The notes: generated by a model not told the origin, from the letters alone. Shown: positions 41,838 to 50,579, numbered from the stretch's first letter. The stretch: DNA of 64,000 bases from Pseudarthrobacter sulfonivorans (GCF_024391045.1 NZ_JANFCZ010000001.1:242743-306742), one strand, 5' to 3'. A program made the numbers and translations.

Positions 41838-41972
41838 AGTGCGCAAATTAATTCACAGGAAGATGAAAGGTTCCCAACAGCCGGGGCAGATCCTGCCGTA
41901 GGAGAGTGGAAGGGTCCCGTCAGGGAAGTAGATGACCCAGCCGTCCGTGGGCGGCAGATTCAGGAGAAACGA

Positions 41973-42566
41973 ATGGCACGCACTAGGAGAATTACGCTGG
42001 GCCTGGCGGCCGCGGCGTTGGCCCTTGGGGCAGGCATCGGGGTTGCCGGGGTGGCCTCCGCAACCACCACGCCGACGCCGGCCCCCAGCGCCGGCTCGAG
42101 CACCTCCACGGACGGCAGCACCGGCACTGCTCCGACGGACGGCAGGGGCGGCCGCGGTGGCCATGGTGGCCATGGCGGCTTCGGCTTCGGTGGCGAGGAC
42201 GCAACTGAACTGGCCACGAAACTGGGCGTGGACCAGACCAAGCTGACGGATGCCCTGAAGGCCTTCCGTGACGCCAACAAGCCCGCTGCCGGCACCGGGA
42301 AGGGTACGTCGGCTGACGGAACCCGCCCGGACCCCGCAGCGATGCAGGCTGAGCTCGCCAAGTCGCTCGCAGCGTCGCTGGGCATCGATGAAGCCAAGGT
42401 GACGGCCGCACTGGAGGAGCTGCGTACCGCTGAACAGACAGAACACGCCGCAGCGCTGAAGACCCGGCTGGATAAGGCCGTTACTGACGGCAAGCTGACT
42501 CAGGCCGAGGCCGACGCGGTCACTAAGGCGGTGCAGAACGGGGTGATTGGCGGCGGCGGCCGCTGA
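41973..42566 (+). CDS. Small secreted Ala/Gly-rich protein with helical repeats
   Basis: The 197-residue protein has an N-terminal signal peptide (RRITLGLAAAALALGAGIGVAGVASATT). A Ser/Thr/Gly linker is followed by a GGRGGHGGHGGFGFGG stretch, then two similar helical modules of about 50 residues (ELATKLGVDQTKLTDALKAF and ELAKSLAASLGIDEAKVTAALEEL), ending with KLTQAEADAVTKAV. ATG 41973 is chosen because CAGGAG lies 6 nt upstream; the open frame extends to 41139 but only as a shadow of tetR. A similar clipped-repeat architecture is common in actinobacterial secreted proteins of unknown role. Confidence 0.8.
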   Translation: MARTRRITLGLAAAALALGAGIGVAGVASATTTPTPAPSAGSSTSTDGSTGTAPTDGRGGRGGHGGHGGFGFGGEDATELATKLGVDQTKLTDALKAFRDANKPAAGTGKGTSADGTRPDPAAMQAELAKSLAASLGIDEAKVTAALEELRTAEQTEHAAALKTRLDKAVTDGKLTQAEADAVTKAVQNGVIGGGGR

Positions 42567-42593
42567 CGTCCGGCCGCAGCCGGTTGCGCACAA

Positions 42594-42641
42594 AACGAAG
42601 CAGTCCCCGGGAGCTGGAGAGCTCCCGGGGACTGCTTCGTT
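42594..42641. terminator. Strong bidirectional terminator, 22-bp perfect stem
   Basis: Arm 42594-42615 (starts AACGAAGCAGTCCCC) pairs perfectly with 42620-42641 around a GGAG loop. It lies between the secreted-protein gene and the convergent symporter gene. Confidence 0.9.
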
Positions 42642-42659
42642 GTCGACTCTTTGCCTGGA

Positions 42660-42714
42660 TCAGGCCTCACGATCAAGCCTTCACGGTCAGGCCTTCAGGG
42701 TCAGGCCTTCGCGC
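42660..42714 (-). repeat. Four tandem 13-14-bp repeats spanning the symporter stop codon
   Basis: Units begin at 42660, 42673, 42687 and 42701 (consensus TCAGGCCTTCACGG on the plus strand). The TGA stop of the symporter is in the last unit (42701-42703), so each repeat carries a potential stop. Slippage would extend only untranslated sequence. Confidence 0.7.
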
Positions 42715-44173
42715 CGGACAGCTCCCTGCCGGCGTCGGATGAGTCAGTAGCCCGGGCGGCGGCGGAGGGGTCCGCAGCGGCGGTGTCGGAGTCGGACTCG
42801 GTGTCGTCCGCGAACGGGTTGCCGTTGCGGGGAGCGTTGTACAGCGCCTCGTCCAGGATGCCCTGGCGCTTGGAGACGATGGCCGGGACGAGCGCCTGTC
42901 CCGCGACGTTGAGTGCGGTCCGGCCCATGTCGAGGATGGGGTCAACGGCCAGCAGGAGGCCGACGCCGGCCAGCGGCAGTCCCAGCGTGGAGAGCGTCAG
43001 CGTGAGCATCACCACGGCGCCCGTAGTGCCTGCCGTTGCGGCGGAACCGAGGACCGAAACCAGTGCGATGAGGATGTACTGGGTGAAGTCGAGCTGGATG
43101 CCGAAGAACTGCGCCACGAAGATGGCGGAGATGGCCGGGTAGATGGCTGCGCAGCCGTCCATCTTGGTGGTGGCCCCCAGGGGCACTGCGAACGAGGCAT
43201 AGGCGCGGGGGACGCCCAGGTTGCGTTCGGTGACCCGCTGGGTCAGCGGCAGGGTTCCGATGGAGGAGCGTGAGACGAAGGCAAGCTGCACGGCCGGCCA
43301 GACGCCGGAGAAGTACTGCTTGATGGAGAGCCCGTGCGTGCGGACCAGGACCGGGTACACAACGAACATGACCAGGGCCAGGCCAACGTAGATGGCGAAC
43401 GTGAACTTGCCCAGCGCGCCGATGGTGTCCCAGCCGTAGACGGCCACGGCGTTGCCGATCAGGCCCACGGTGCCGAGGGGCGCGATCCGGATGATCCACC
43501 ACAGGACCTTCTGGATAACGGCCAGGGCGGACGCGTTGAGGTTCAGGAAAGGCTCGGCGGCCTTGCCCACCTTGAGGGCCGCGACGCCGACGGCGATGGC
43601 GATAACCAGGATCTGGAGGACGTTGAAACTGACGGAGGTGCTGACGGTGGTGGCGGCGTTGGCGCTTTCCGTCACCGTGGAGCTGGCGCCGAGGCCCAGG
43701 AAGTTCTTGGGGAACAGGCCGATCAGGAACGACCACCAGTCACCGGTCTTGCCGGCGTACTTGGCTTCCTGCGTGATGCCGGTGTTGGCCCCCGGCTGCA
43801 GGAGGACACCAAGGCCGATGCCGATCAGGACCGCGATCAGCGATGTGATGGCGAACCACAGCAGGGTGTTCCACGCCAGCTTGGCGGCGTTGGAGACCTG
43901 GCGCAGGTTCGAAATCGAGCTGACCACTGCGGTGAAGATCAGCGGGACCACGGCGGTCTGCAGCAGCGAGATGTAGCTGGAGCCGATGGTCTGCAGCGTT
44001 GCGCCAAGGCCGTTGGGGGCTTCCTTGGTGCTGCCGGTGTATTTGGCCAGCAGGCCAAGGCCCAGGCCGACAATCAGTGCGGCAATGATCTGGAAGCCGA
44101 ACGAGCCGGCCCATTTGGGCAGCTGGAAGCCGGTACTTCCTGCGGATTCGGGGGTGCGGGTTTGAGTGCTCAC
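42701..44173 (-). CDS. Dicarboxylate/amino acid:cation symporter (DAACS family)
   Basis: The 490-residue protein has the DctA/GltP fold. Hydrophobic helices start at FGFQIIAALIVGLGLGLLAKY. Other motifs are AVVPLIFTAVVSSISNLRQVSN, the serine-rich hairpin region LAFVSRSSIGTLPLTQRV, and a late GAVVMLTLTLSTLGLPLAGVGLLLAVDPILDMGRTALNVAGQ. It couples Na+ or H+ to glutamate, aspartate or C4-dicarboxylate uptake; which one is not resolved. The C-terminal 40 residues are acidic/Ser-rich. The start is GTG 44173 with a TAGCGT box 6 nt upstream, a probable leaderless message. Confidence 0.92.
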   Translation of the reverse strand: MSTQTRTPESAGSTGFQLPKWAGSFGFQIIAALIVGLGLGLLAKYTGSTKEAPNGLGATLQTIGSSYISLLQTAVVPLIFTAVVSSISNLRQVSNAAKLAWNTLLWFAITSLIAVLIGIGLGVLLQPGANTGITQEAKYAGKTGDWWSFLIGLFPKNFLGLGASSTVTESANAATTVSTSVSFNVLQILVIAIAVGVAALKVGKAAEPFLNLNASALAVIQKVLWWIIRIAPLGTVGLIGNAVAVYGWDTIGALGKFTFAIYVGLALVMFVVYPVLVRTHGLSIKQYFSGVWPAVQLAFVSRSSIGTLPLTQRVTERNLGVPRAYASFAVPLGATTKMDGCAAIYPAISAIFVAQFFGIQLDFTQYILIALVSVLGSAATAGTTGAVVMLTLTLSTLGLPLAGVGLLLAVDPILDMGRTALNVAGQALVPAIVSKRQGILDEALYNAPRNGNPFADDTESDSDTAAADPSAAARATDSSDAGRELSGAKA

Positions 44174-44179
44174 CTGAAT

Positions 44180-44185
44180 ACGCTA
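44180..44185 (-). promoter_or_regulatory. Leaderless -10 of the symporter gene
   Basis: TAGCGT on the minus strand ends 6 nt before GTG 44173; there is no Shine-Dalgarno. Confidence 0.5.
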
Positions 44186-44327
44186 GGGCTGGGGTACTTA
44201 TCACGGCTAAAGGATGTTGAGAAATGTTACCCCGTCACATTTCCTTTTCCGCCGGCAAATCCGCGCCATTCCGGCGTCATACCAGCCGATTGTGAAGTTA
44301 TTCCCCGCCTGGGTGTGGCAAACGTCT

Positions 44328-46013
44328 CTAGGAAAGCAGGGCCCGCCGCAGCGTATCCAGGCCCACCGAACCGATGTTCAGGGCCCTGGTGTGGAAGGAC
44401 TTGAGGTCGAAGCCGGGCCGGGCTTCAAGGTCGGCGCGGATCTGTTCCCAGAGGCGCTGGCCCACCTTGTAGGACGGGGCCTGGCCCGGCCAGCCGAGGT
44501 AGCGGGTGAACTCGAAGTTGAGCTGGCCTTCGCTGATGTCCAGGTTTTCCTGGAGGAAGGCGTAGCCCTTCTCCGGCGTCCAGGTGCCGGTGCCCCAGCG
44601 TTCGGGGACGTCGAGTTCGAGGTGGACGCCGATGTCGAACACCACCCGTGCGGCCCGCATCCGCTGCATGTCGAGCATGCCCATATGGTCGCCAGGATCG
44701 GACAGGTATCCGAGCTCCTGCATCAGTTTTTCGGCGTACAGGGCCCAGCCTTCGCCGTGGCCGGAGGTCCAGCAGACGTTGCGTCGCCACTTGTTGAGCA
44801 GCTCCCGCCGGTAGGTGGCGGTGGCTACCTGAAGGTGGTGGCCAGGCACGCCCTCGTGGTAGACGGTGGTGGTTTCGGCCCAGGTGGTGAAGGTGTCCTC
44901 GCCCGCGGGAACGGACCACCACATCCGGCCGGGACGGCTGAAATCGTCGGAGGGTCCGGTGTAGTAGATGCCGCCCTCATCGGTGGGGGCTATCAGGCAT
45001 TCCAGCTTCTTCATGACGTCGGGGATGTCGAAGTGCACGCCGGCAAGGTCGGCAACGGCTTTGTCGGAGAGGTCCTGCATCCAGGCTTTGAGGGCGTCCG
45101 TGCCTTTGAGCCGGCGGGCGGGGTCGTTGTTGAGGGCGTCCTTGGCCTCCGCGATGCCGGCCCCGGGTTTGATGGTGGCGGCCACCTTCTCCTGCTCGGC
45201 GATCAGCCGGTCCAGTTCCTGGACTCCCCAGGCGTAGGTCTCTTCGAGGTCGACGGCGGCGCCGAGGAAGGAGCGCGAGGCCAGTGCGTAGCGTTCCCGG
45301 CCGACGGCGTCCTTCGCCGGTGCCGCAGGCAGCAGCTCCGTGCGGAGGAAGTCCGCGAGCTGCCGGTAAGCGCCGCGCGCTGCGTCGGCGCCGGCGTCGA
45401 GCTTTACCTGGACGGCCGCGTCAAGGGGCCCGTCAGTGGTGCGCGCGCCGGCGGCGAGCTTCGCGAAGAAGCCGTCCCCGGCAGCGTATTTGGTGGCCTG
45501 TTCGATGACCGTGGAGACCTGCCGGGCCGCCGCCACTTTCCCGGCATCCCTGGCATGGCGGAGCGACTCGGTGTAGCCGGCGATGGCGCCCGGAACGTTG
45601 AGGGCACGGCCCGCGATGTGTTCCCACTGCGCGGCCGTATCAGTGGGCATCAGATCAAAAATGGAGCGGATGTCCTGCGCGGGCGAAGCAATATTGTTCA
45701 GGTCCGCTTCGTCCCAGCCGGACTCGTGGATTTCCAGCTGCAGCCCCAGGCGCTCCCGCATGGCGTCCAGCGTGACGGCGTCCACGTCGTCCGCCGGTGC
45801 CAGGCCGTCCAGGGCAGACAGTGCCTTCCGGGCCTCCGCGGCGAATTCGGCGATGCCGGCAGGGGAGTAGTCGGGGTACCCGGTCTCGTGGCCGGGCAGC
45901 CCGAGCTCGGTGGCGAAGGACGGATTCAACCGGATGAGCGTGTCGGTGTAGGCATCCGCCACGGCATCGACGGCGGAGTGCGGACGGACGTCAGGCGCGG
46001 TTTCGTTAGTCAC
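44328..46013 (-). CDS. DUF885 family protein, predicted zinc metallopeptidase-like
   Basis: The 561-residue protein belongs to DUF885, large helical proteins related to M3/M32-type thermolysin-fold peptidases. The HEXXH-like metal motif is TVYHEGVPGHHLQVATATYR with a downstream GHGEGWALYAEKLMQELGYL. It has no signal sequence, so it is cytoplasmic. The peptide substrate is unknown. The start is GTG 46013, 9 nt from the accE stop, so it may be read through from the acyl-CoA carboxylase genes. Confidence 0.88.
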   Translation of the reverse strand: MTNETAPDVRPHSAVDAVADAYTDTLIRLNPSFATELGLPGHETGYPDYSPAGIAEFAAEARKALSALDGLAPADDVDAVTLDAMRERLGLQLEIHESGWDEADLNNIASPAQDIRSIFDLMPTDTAAQWEHIAGRALNVPGAIAGYTESLRHARDAGKVAAARQVSTVIEQATKYAAGDGFFAKLAAGARTTDGPLDAAVQVKLDAGADAARGAYRQLADFLRTELLPAAPAKDAVGRERYALASRSFLGAAVDLEETYAWGVQELDRLIAEQEKVAATIKPGAGIAEAKDALNNDPARRLKGTDALKAWMQDLSDKAVADLAGVHFDIPDVMKKLECLIAPTDEGGIYYTGPSDDFSRPGRMWWSVPAGEDTFTTWAETTTVYHEGVPGHHLQVATATYRRELLNKWRRNVCWTSGHGEGWALYAEKLMQELGYLSDPGDHMGMLDMQRMRAARVVFDIGVHLELDVPERWGTGTWTPEKGYAFLQENLDISEGQLNFEFTRYLGWPGQAPSYKVGQRLWEQIRADLEARPGFDLKSFHTRALNIGSVGLDTLRRALLS

Positions 46014-46022
46014 CCCACGAGC

Positions 46023-46268
46023 TTAGCCCCGGCTCCGCTTCCAGGCGCCGGGACCCGGCGTGGGCGCAAGCCGCAGCTGCTGCCGGCGCACCCAGTGCCG
46101 GAGTGCCGGCTTCCCGCCGGTCTCCGGAGCGTCCGTGACGCCCAGGGAAAGCACGACGGCGGTCAGCGCAGCGAGCTCCTCGGCCGACGGTTCGCCCTTG
46201 ACCACGGAGAACAGTGGCGGCGAGGTTTCGGCGGCCGGGTTGTGATTGTGGTCCGGGTCGGGGGTCAC
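46023..46268 (-). CDS. accE: Acyl-CoA carboxylase epsilon subunit
   Basis: The 81-residue protein fits the actinobacterial AccE pattern: [20 protein letters not shown] near the N-terminus and a C-terminal [10 protein letters not shown]. Epsilon subunits bind the beta subunit and stimulate carboxylase activity. The start GTG 46268 overlaps the accD stop (GTGA), so it is translationally coupled to accD. Small and easily missed, but diagnostic of an actinobacterial carboxylase. Confidence 0.88.
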   Translation of the reverse strand: MTPDPDHNHNPAAETSPPLFSVVKGEPSAEELAALTAVVLSLGVTDAPETGGKPALRHWVRRQQLRLAPTPGPGAWKRSRG

Positions 46269-47848
46269 AGCGGGATGTTCCCGTGCTTTTTGGCGGGCAG
46301 GCTCGCCCGCTTGTCGCGAAGGGCGCGCAGCCCCCTGATGATCTGCATCCTGGTCTCGGACGGGGCGATCACTGCGTCCACGTAGCCCAGCTCCGCAGCC
46401 TGGTAAGGGTTCAGGAGCTCTTCTTCGTATTGCCGGATCACCTCGGCCCGGCGCGCCTCAACGTCGCCGCCGGCCTCAGCGACGGCGGCCAGGTCGCGGC
46501 GGTACAGGATGTTCACCGCACCCTGGGCACCCATGACGCCAATCTGGGCCGTGGGCCAGGCGAGGTTGAGGTCCGCGCCGAGCTTCTTCGACCCCATCAC
46601 GATGTACGCCCCGCCGTACGCCTTGCGGGTGATCACGGTCAGCTTCGGGACGGTGGCTTCCGCGTAGGCATAAAGCAGCTTCGCGCCGCGGCGGATAATG
46701 CCCTGGAACTCCTGGTCCTTGCCGGGCAGGAACCCCGGCACGTCCACGAGCGTGATGATGGGGATGTTGAAGGCGTCGCAGTGCCGGACGAAGCGGGCGG
46801 CCTTCTCGGAGGCGGCGATGTCCAGCGTGCCGGCGAACTGCATCGGCTGGTTGGCCACGATCCCCACGGTGTGTCCTTCAACCCGGCCGTAGCCGATGAT
46901 CACGTTGGGGGCGTAGAGGGACTGCATCTCCAGGAAATGCGCGTCGTCCACGATCTGTTCGATGACGGTGCGCATGTCGTACGGCTGGTTCGCGGAGTCC
47001 GGGACGAGGGCATCCAGGGTGAGGTCGTCGGCGTCGAGTTCCAGTTCCTGCTGGTGCTCCAGGACCGGGGCCTCGGCAAGGTTGTTGGACGGCAGGAAGT
47101 CCAGCAGTTCACGGACGAAACCGATGGCGTCGGCCTCGTCGGAGGCCAGGTAGGTGGACGTGCCCGTGGTGGCGTTGTGCTGCCGTGCGCCGCCGAGGGT
47201 TTCCATGTCCACGTCTTCGCCCGTGACGGTCTTGATGACGTCAGGGCCGGTGATGAACATGTGCGAGGTCTTGTCCACCATGACCACATAGTCCGTGAGG
47301 GCGGGGGAGTATGCGGCGCCGCCGGCTGACGGTCCCATGATGAGGGAGATCTGGGGGACCACACCGGAGGCGTGGACGTTGTTGCGGAAGATGTCCGCGA
47401 ACATGGCCAGGGAGGCGACGCCTTCCTGGATGCGGGCACCGCCGCCGTCGAGGATGCCCACCACAGGGCAGCCGTTACGCAGGGCGAACTCCTGCACTTT
47501 GACAATCTTTTCGCCGTTGACCTGGCTCAGGGACCCGCCGTAGACGGAGAAATCCTGGCTGTAGACGGCCACGGGGCGCCCGTCCACCGTGCCGTAACCG
47601 GAGACCAGGCCGTCACCGAGGGGTTTCTTCTTTTCCATGCCGAAGGCCGTGGAGCGGTGCACCGCCAGTGCGTCCAGCTCCACAAAAGAGCCCTCGTCCA
47701 GCAGGAGTTCCACGCGCTCGCGGGCGGTGTTCTTGCCGCGCGCATGCTGCTTTTCGATGGCTTCGGGGCCTGACGGCTGCTCTGCACGGGCCTGGCGGTC
47801 GCGGAAGTCGGCGATTTTTCCCGCTGTCGTGGTCAGGTCGTGGCTCAT
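46265..47848 (-). CDS. accD: Acyl-CoA carboxylase beta subunit (carboxyltransferase)
   Basis: It transfers CO2 from carboxybiotin to acetyl- or propionyl-CoA. The 527-residue protein is AccD5/PccB-like, with crotonase-fold halves: [35 protein letters not shown] with [15 protein letters not shown], and [38 protein letters not shown] with [41 protein letters not shown] 47848 is used although TTG 47851 is adjacent. It heads accD-accE-(DUF885); the alpha subunit gene is 8 kb away, and birA is 1.2 kb away. Confidence 0.95.
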   Translation of the reverse strand: MSHDLTTTAGKIADFRDRQARAEQPSGPEAIEKQHARGKNTARERVELLLDEGSFVELDALAVHRSTAFGMEKKKPLGDGLVSGYGTVDGRPVAVYSQDFSVYGGSLSQVNGEKIVKVQEFALRNGCPVVGILDGGGARIQEGVASLAMFADIFRNNVHASGVVPQISLIMGPSAGGAAYSPALTDYVVMVDKTSHMFITGPDVIKTVTGEDVDMETLGGARQHNATTGTSTYLASDEADAIGFVRELLDFLPSNNLAEAPVLEHQQELELDADDLTLDALVPDSANQPYDMRTVIEQIVDDAHFLEMQSLYAPNVIIGYGRVEGHTVGIVANQPMQFAGTLDIAASEKAARFVRHCDAFNIPIITLVDVPGFLPGKDQEFQGIIRRGAKLLYAYAEATVPKLTVITRKAYGGAYIVMGSKKLGADLNLAWPTAQIGVMGAQGAVNILYRRDLAAVAEAGGDVEARRAEVIRQYEEELLNPYQAAELGYVDAVIAPSETRMQIIRGLRALRDKRASLPAKKHGNIPL

Positions 47849-47970
47849 CAAGTGTCTCCGGCTCTGTAGCAGATTGGTGCGTAAGAAAATGGTGCTGCGT
47901 CTCGGTGCTGGGCGGGTCGCGAAGCGCGGGATTTAAGTAGCTTCCGCACAAAGGACGAACCCTGCTGGCT

Positions 47971-48014
47971 AGTCTAATGACGCTTTTGCGGACGGCGGCT
48001 GTAGAAACCCTACA
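47971..48014 (-). promoter_or_regulatory. Promoter and palindromic operator of accD-accE
   Basis: TGTAG-AAACC-CTACA (48000-48014) lies 23 nt upstream of a TAGACT -10 (47976-47971, minus strand), so it would cover the -35. The inverted repeat matches the operator upstream of accA, arguing for common control of the two carboxylase loci. Confidence 0.6.
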
Positions 48015-48044
48015 ATTTTCGGACACATCCGCCCACCAAGGCGC

Positions 48045-48078
48045 ATGTTACTGGTGAGTAACATTACTGGGCTACAGT
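48045..48078 (+). promoter_or_regulatory. Palindromic operator and leaderless promoter of the SDR gene
   Basis: ATGTTACTGGTGAGTAACAT (48045-48064) is a perfect 8-bp inverted repeat around GGTG. TACAGT (48073-48078) as -10 lies 7 nt before ATG 48086, so the palindrome sits on the -35. It is a likely TetR- or FadR-type acyl-CoA-sensing site; the regulator is not in the window. Confidence 0.55.
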
Positions 48079-48085
48079 GGAGCCC

Positions 48086-48988
48086 ATGACTTCCAGCAAA
48101 GACGCAAGGTCCACCGCCGCCACGCCGTACCGGGCAACAGGGTCCCTTCAGGGCCGCACCATCCTGATGTCCGGCGGCAGCCGCGGAATCGGCCTGGCCA
48201 TCGCCACTCGTGCCGCCCTGGACGGGGCAAACGTTGTGCTGCTGGCCAAGACCGGCGAGCCCCATGCAACACTCGCCGGCACAGTCCACAGTGCCGCTGA
48301 ACAGATTGAGGCCGCCGGCGGCAAAGCCCTTGCCATTGTGGGCGATGTGCGCCGCGACGAGGACGTTGCAGGCGCCGTGACCGCCGCCGTCGAGCACTTC
48401 GGCGGTATCGATGTGGTGCTGAACAATGCCTCGGCCATCGACCTGTCCACGACGGACCGGGTGGACATGAAACGCTATGACCTGATGCAGGACATTAACG
48501 TTCGCGGGACGTTCCTGCTCTCCAAGCTGGCGCTGCCGGCACTGCGTAAATCTGCGAATGCCCACATCCTTACGCTCTCGCCGCCGCTGAACCTGGACCC
48601 CAAATGGGCCGGCCGGCACCTTGCCTACACCATGGCGAAATACGGCATGAGCCTGACCACTCTGGGCCTGGCCGAGGAGCTCAAAGCGGACGGGATCACG
48701 GTCAACTCCCTCTGGCCGTGCACGCTGATCGACACCGCCGCCATCCGGAATATGCCCGGCGGCCAGGCCATGGTCCAGGCTGCCCGCGGGCCGCAGATCA
48801 TGGCCGACGCCGCACACGCGATCCTGACCGGCGCCAATCTCGCCGGTTCCCCGGCCGCAGGCGGGAATGCCCCCAGCGGAAACTTCTACACGGATGAACA
48901 GGTGCTGGCCGGGGCAGGGGTGGCCGACTTCCGGCCCTACAGCCTGGGCGCAGCCGAGGAGCAGCTGGTGCCGGATATCTTCCTCTAG
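48086..48988 (+). CDS. Short-chain dehydrogenase/reductase (HSDL2-like)
   Basis: The 300-residue classical SDR has cofactor motif ILMSGGSRGIGLAIATRAA, NNAS at the NAG position, an active-site region with LTLSPPLN instead of the usual Ser-Tyr spacing, and YTMAKYGMSLTTLGLAEEL (YxxxK equivalent). Architecture and PPLNL resemble hydroxysteroid dehydrogenase-like 2 proteins linked to lipid metabolism. It is divergent from accD, so a fatty-acid role is likely. ATG 48086 is preferred to GTG 48077. Confidence 0.88.
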   Translation: MTSSKDARSTAATPYRATGSLQGRTILMSGGSRGIGLAIATRAALDGANVVLLAKTGEPHATLAGTVHSAAEQIEAAGGKALAIVGDVRRDEDVAGAVTAAVEHFGGIDVVLNNASAIDLSTTDRVDMKRYDLMQDINVRGTFLLSKLALPALRKSANAHILTLSPPLNLDPKWAGRHLAYTMAKYGMSLTTLGLAEELKADGITVNSLWPCTLIDTAAIRNMPGGQAMVQAARGPQIMADAAHAILTGANLAGSPAAGGNAPSGNFYTDEQVLAGAGVADFRPYSLGAAEEQLVPDIFL

Positions 48989-49066
48989 CGCGCAGCCGGG
49001 CCACCGCCTGGGCCATCGCCCGGGTCACGCGGCCGGCGGAAGAGCCTCCGAAGGGGTGTAAGTCGA

Positions 49067-49072
49067 TAGGAT
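49067..49072 (+). promoter_or_regulatory. Leaderless -10 for birA
   Basis: TAGGAT lies exactly 6 nt before ATG 49079, and no Shine-Dalgarno is seen. Confidence 0.5.
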
Positions 49073-49078
49073 TCACTC

Positions 49079-49987
49079 ATGGCTGACTCACACACTCCGG
49101 CACGTCCGTTGAACCGCGCGGCCCTGGCGGACCAGGACTTCCTGGCCGTCACGGGCATTGCGAAAATGGTGGTGGTGGACTCCACCGGATCCACCAACGC
49201 AGACCTCGTGCGGGCAGTGACCGTTGAGCCGAAGGAGTGGCCCGACCTGTCGGTCCTGACTGCCGAATACCAGACCGCGGCCCGGGGCAGGCTGGACCGG
49301 AGCTGGGAAGCGCCGCCCCTGAGTTCGGTGTCCGTCTCTCTTGTCCTCCGGCCCGCAAACGCCGAGGGCCGGCCGTTGCCCACGCACACGTACTCGTGGC
49401 TCTCGCTGCTGGCCGCGCTGGCCCTGCGGGAGACCCTGCTGGAGACTGCCGGCATCCCCGCAGAGCTCAAATGGCCCAACGACGTCCTGGTCCGCGGACG
49501 CAAAATTGCCGGGATCCTGGCCCAAATGGGCCCCATGGGCGACGGTTCAGTCCCGCCGGTGGTGCTGGGGACGGGCCTCAACGTGACATTGACGGAGGCG
49601 GAACTGCCGGTGCCCACAGCCACCTCCGTGGCACTGGAGCAGCCGCTGACCGTGGACCGGACCGAACTTCTCAAGAGCTACCTGGCGCATTTCGCCCGCC
49701 TGTACCGCAGTTTCTGCAATGCCGACGGCGACCCCACCGCCGGATTGGCCGGCGGCCCCTCGCTCCACAAGCGGGTGGAGTCGGTGATGGTCACCCTCGG
49801 CAGGCAGGTACGCGCGCAACTGCCGGGCGACCACGAGATCATTGGACATGCAACAAGGTTGGACGAGTACGGTTCCCTGCTGGTGGTGGACAAAGACGCC
49901 CGGGAACATGTGGTGACCGCCGGCGATGTGGTCCATCTGCGTCCTTGGTCCCCGCCAGGCGCGGACTCCGAAGGCGGTTATGCGTAA
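49079..49987 (+). CDS. birA: Biotin--[acetyl-CoA-carboxylase] ligase
   Basis: It attaches biotin to the EAMKM lysine of the carboxylase alpha subunit. The 302-residue protein lacks an N-terminal HTH (group I). The catalytic core has VVDSTGSTNADLVRA, AEYQTAARGRLDRSWEAPP (GRGRX-like loop with an altered first residue), LKWPNDVLVRGRKIAGIL and GTGLNVTL, then a C-terminal beta-barrel. It is close to accD, as expected, and downstream of the SDR gene. Its stop overlaps the following gene. Confidence 0.95.
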   Translation: MADSHTPARPLNRAALADQDFLAVTGIAKMVVVDSTGSTNADLVRAVTVEPKEWPDLSVLTAEYQTAARGRLDRSWEAPPLSSVSVSLVLRPANAEGRPLPTHTYSWLSLLAALALRETLLETAGIPAELKWPNDVLVRGRKIAGILAQMGPMGDGSVPPVVLGTGLNVTLTEAELPVPTATSVALEQPLTVDRTELLKSYLAHFARLYRSFCNADGDPTAGLAGGPSLHKRVESVMVTLGRQVRAQLPGDHEIIGHATRLDEYGSLLVVDKDAREHVVTAGDVVHLRPWSPPGADSEGGYA

Positions 49988-50579
49988 AGGCCTCGTGCCC
50001 GGCGAACAGGTCATAACCATTACGCGTCCACAGCCGAGGAAACTCACCGGCCCGGCGGCAGCCTTTATCGCCGCGCCCGCCGCCGCTGCCTTCGCCAGCG
50101 CCTGGACCCTGCGCGGCGAGGCCTCCAGGCTGGTGCCGGCTCTGTCCGCGGACTGGGCGCCGTGGATGGTCCTCGCATGCGTCCTGGCCGCCGCGTGGAT
50201 ATGGTTGGCCTATTGCCTGCCGCGGCTGCTGCGCTGGCAGGCGACCCGGTACATACTCACCAGCCGGCGGGTTGTTGCCCGCTACGGGATGATGCGGCGC
50301 CGGGATGAACAGGTCAATCTGGGTTCGGTGCGCAACGTGACGGTCCACCAGTCATTGGTGCAGCGGATATTGCGCTCCGGGAATATATCCTTGGAAACCG
50401 GGTACCAAAGCGTGGTGACCATCCAGGACGTCCCGGAAGCAGCGCGGTTCAGGGATTTCCTGCTGGATGCCGTTGCCGAACTGCCTGCGGGCAGGGATTC
50501 GGCGGCCGATGAATTGCCGGACTATGGCGACGACGAACTGCCGTGGGAGTTGAGAGAAGGTGGACACGATGAACGATGA
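49980..50579 (+). CDS. PH-domain (DUF304/bPH2-type) membrane protein
   Basis: The 199-residue protein has two hydrophobic helices near the N-terminus (GPAAAFIAAPAAAAFASAW and WMVLACVLAAAWIWLAYCL), then a bacterial PH2-like domain with RYILTSRRVVARYGMMRRRDEQVNLGSVRNVTVHQSLVQRIL. The tail is acidic. ATG 49980 overlaps the birA stop by 8 nt, so they are coupled; the frame also opens at 49926. Function is unknown. Confidence 0.85.
   Translation: MRKGLVPGEQVITITRPQPRKLTGPAAAFIAAPAAAAFASAWTLRGEASRLVPALSADWAPWMVLACVLAAAWIWLAYCLPRLLRWQATRYILTSRRVVARYGMMRRRDEQVNLGSVRNVTVHQSLVQRILRSGNISLETGYQSVVTIQDVPEAARFRDFLLDAVAELPAGRDSAADELPDYGDDELPWELREGGHDER

Noticed and set aside
41139..41972. Upstream extension of the small secreted protein through the tetR region
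   Set aside because: It is antisense shadow of tetR; the ribosome binding site and signal peptide start at 41973.
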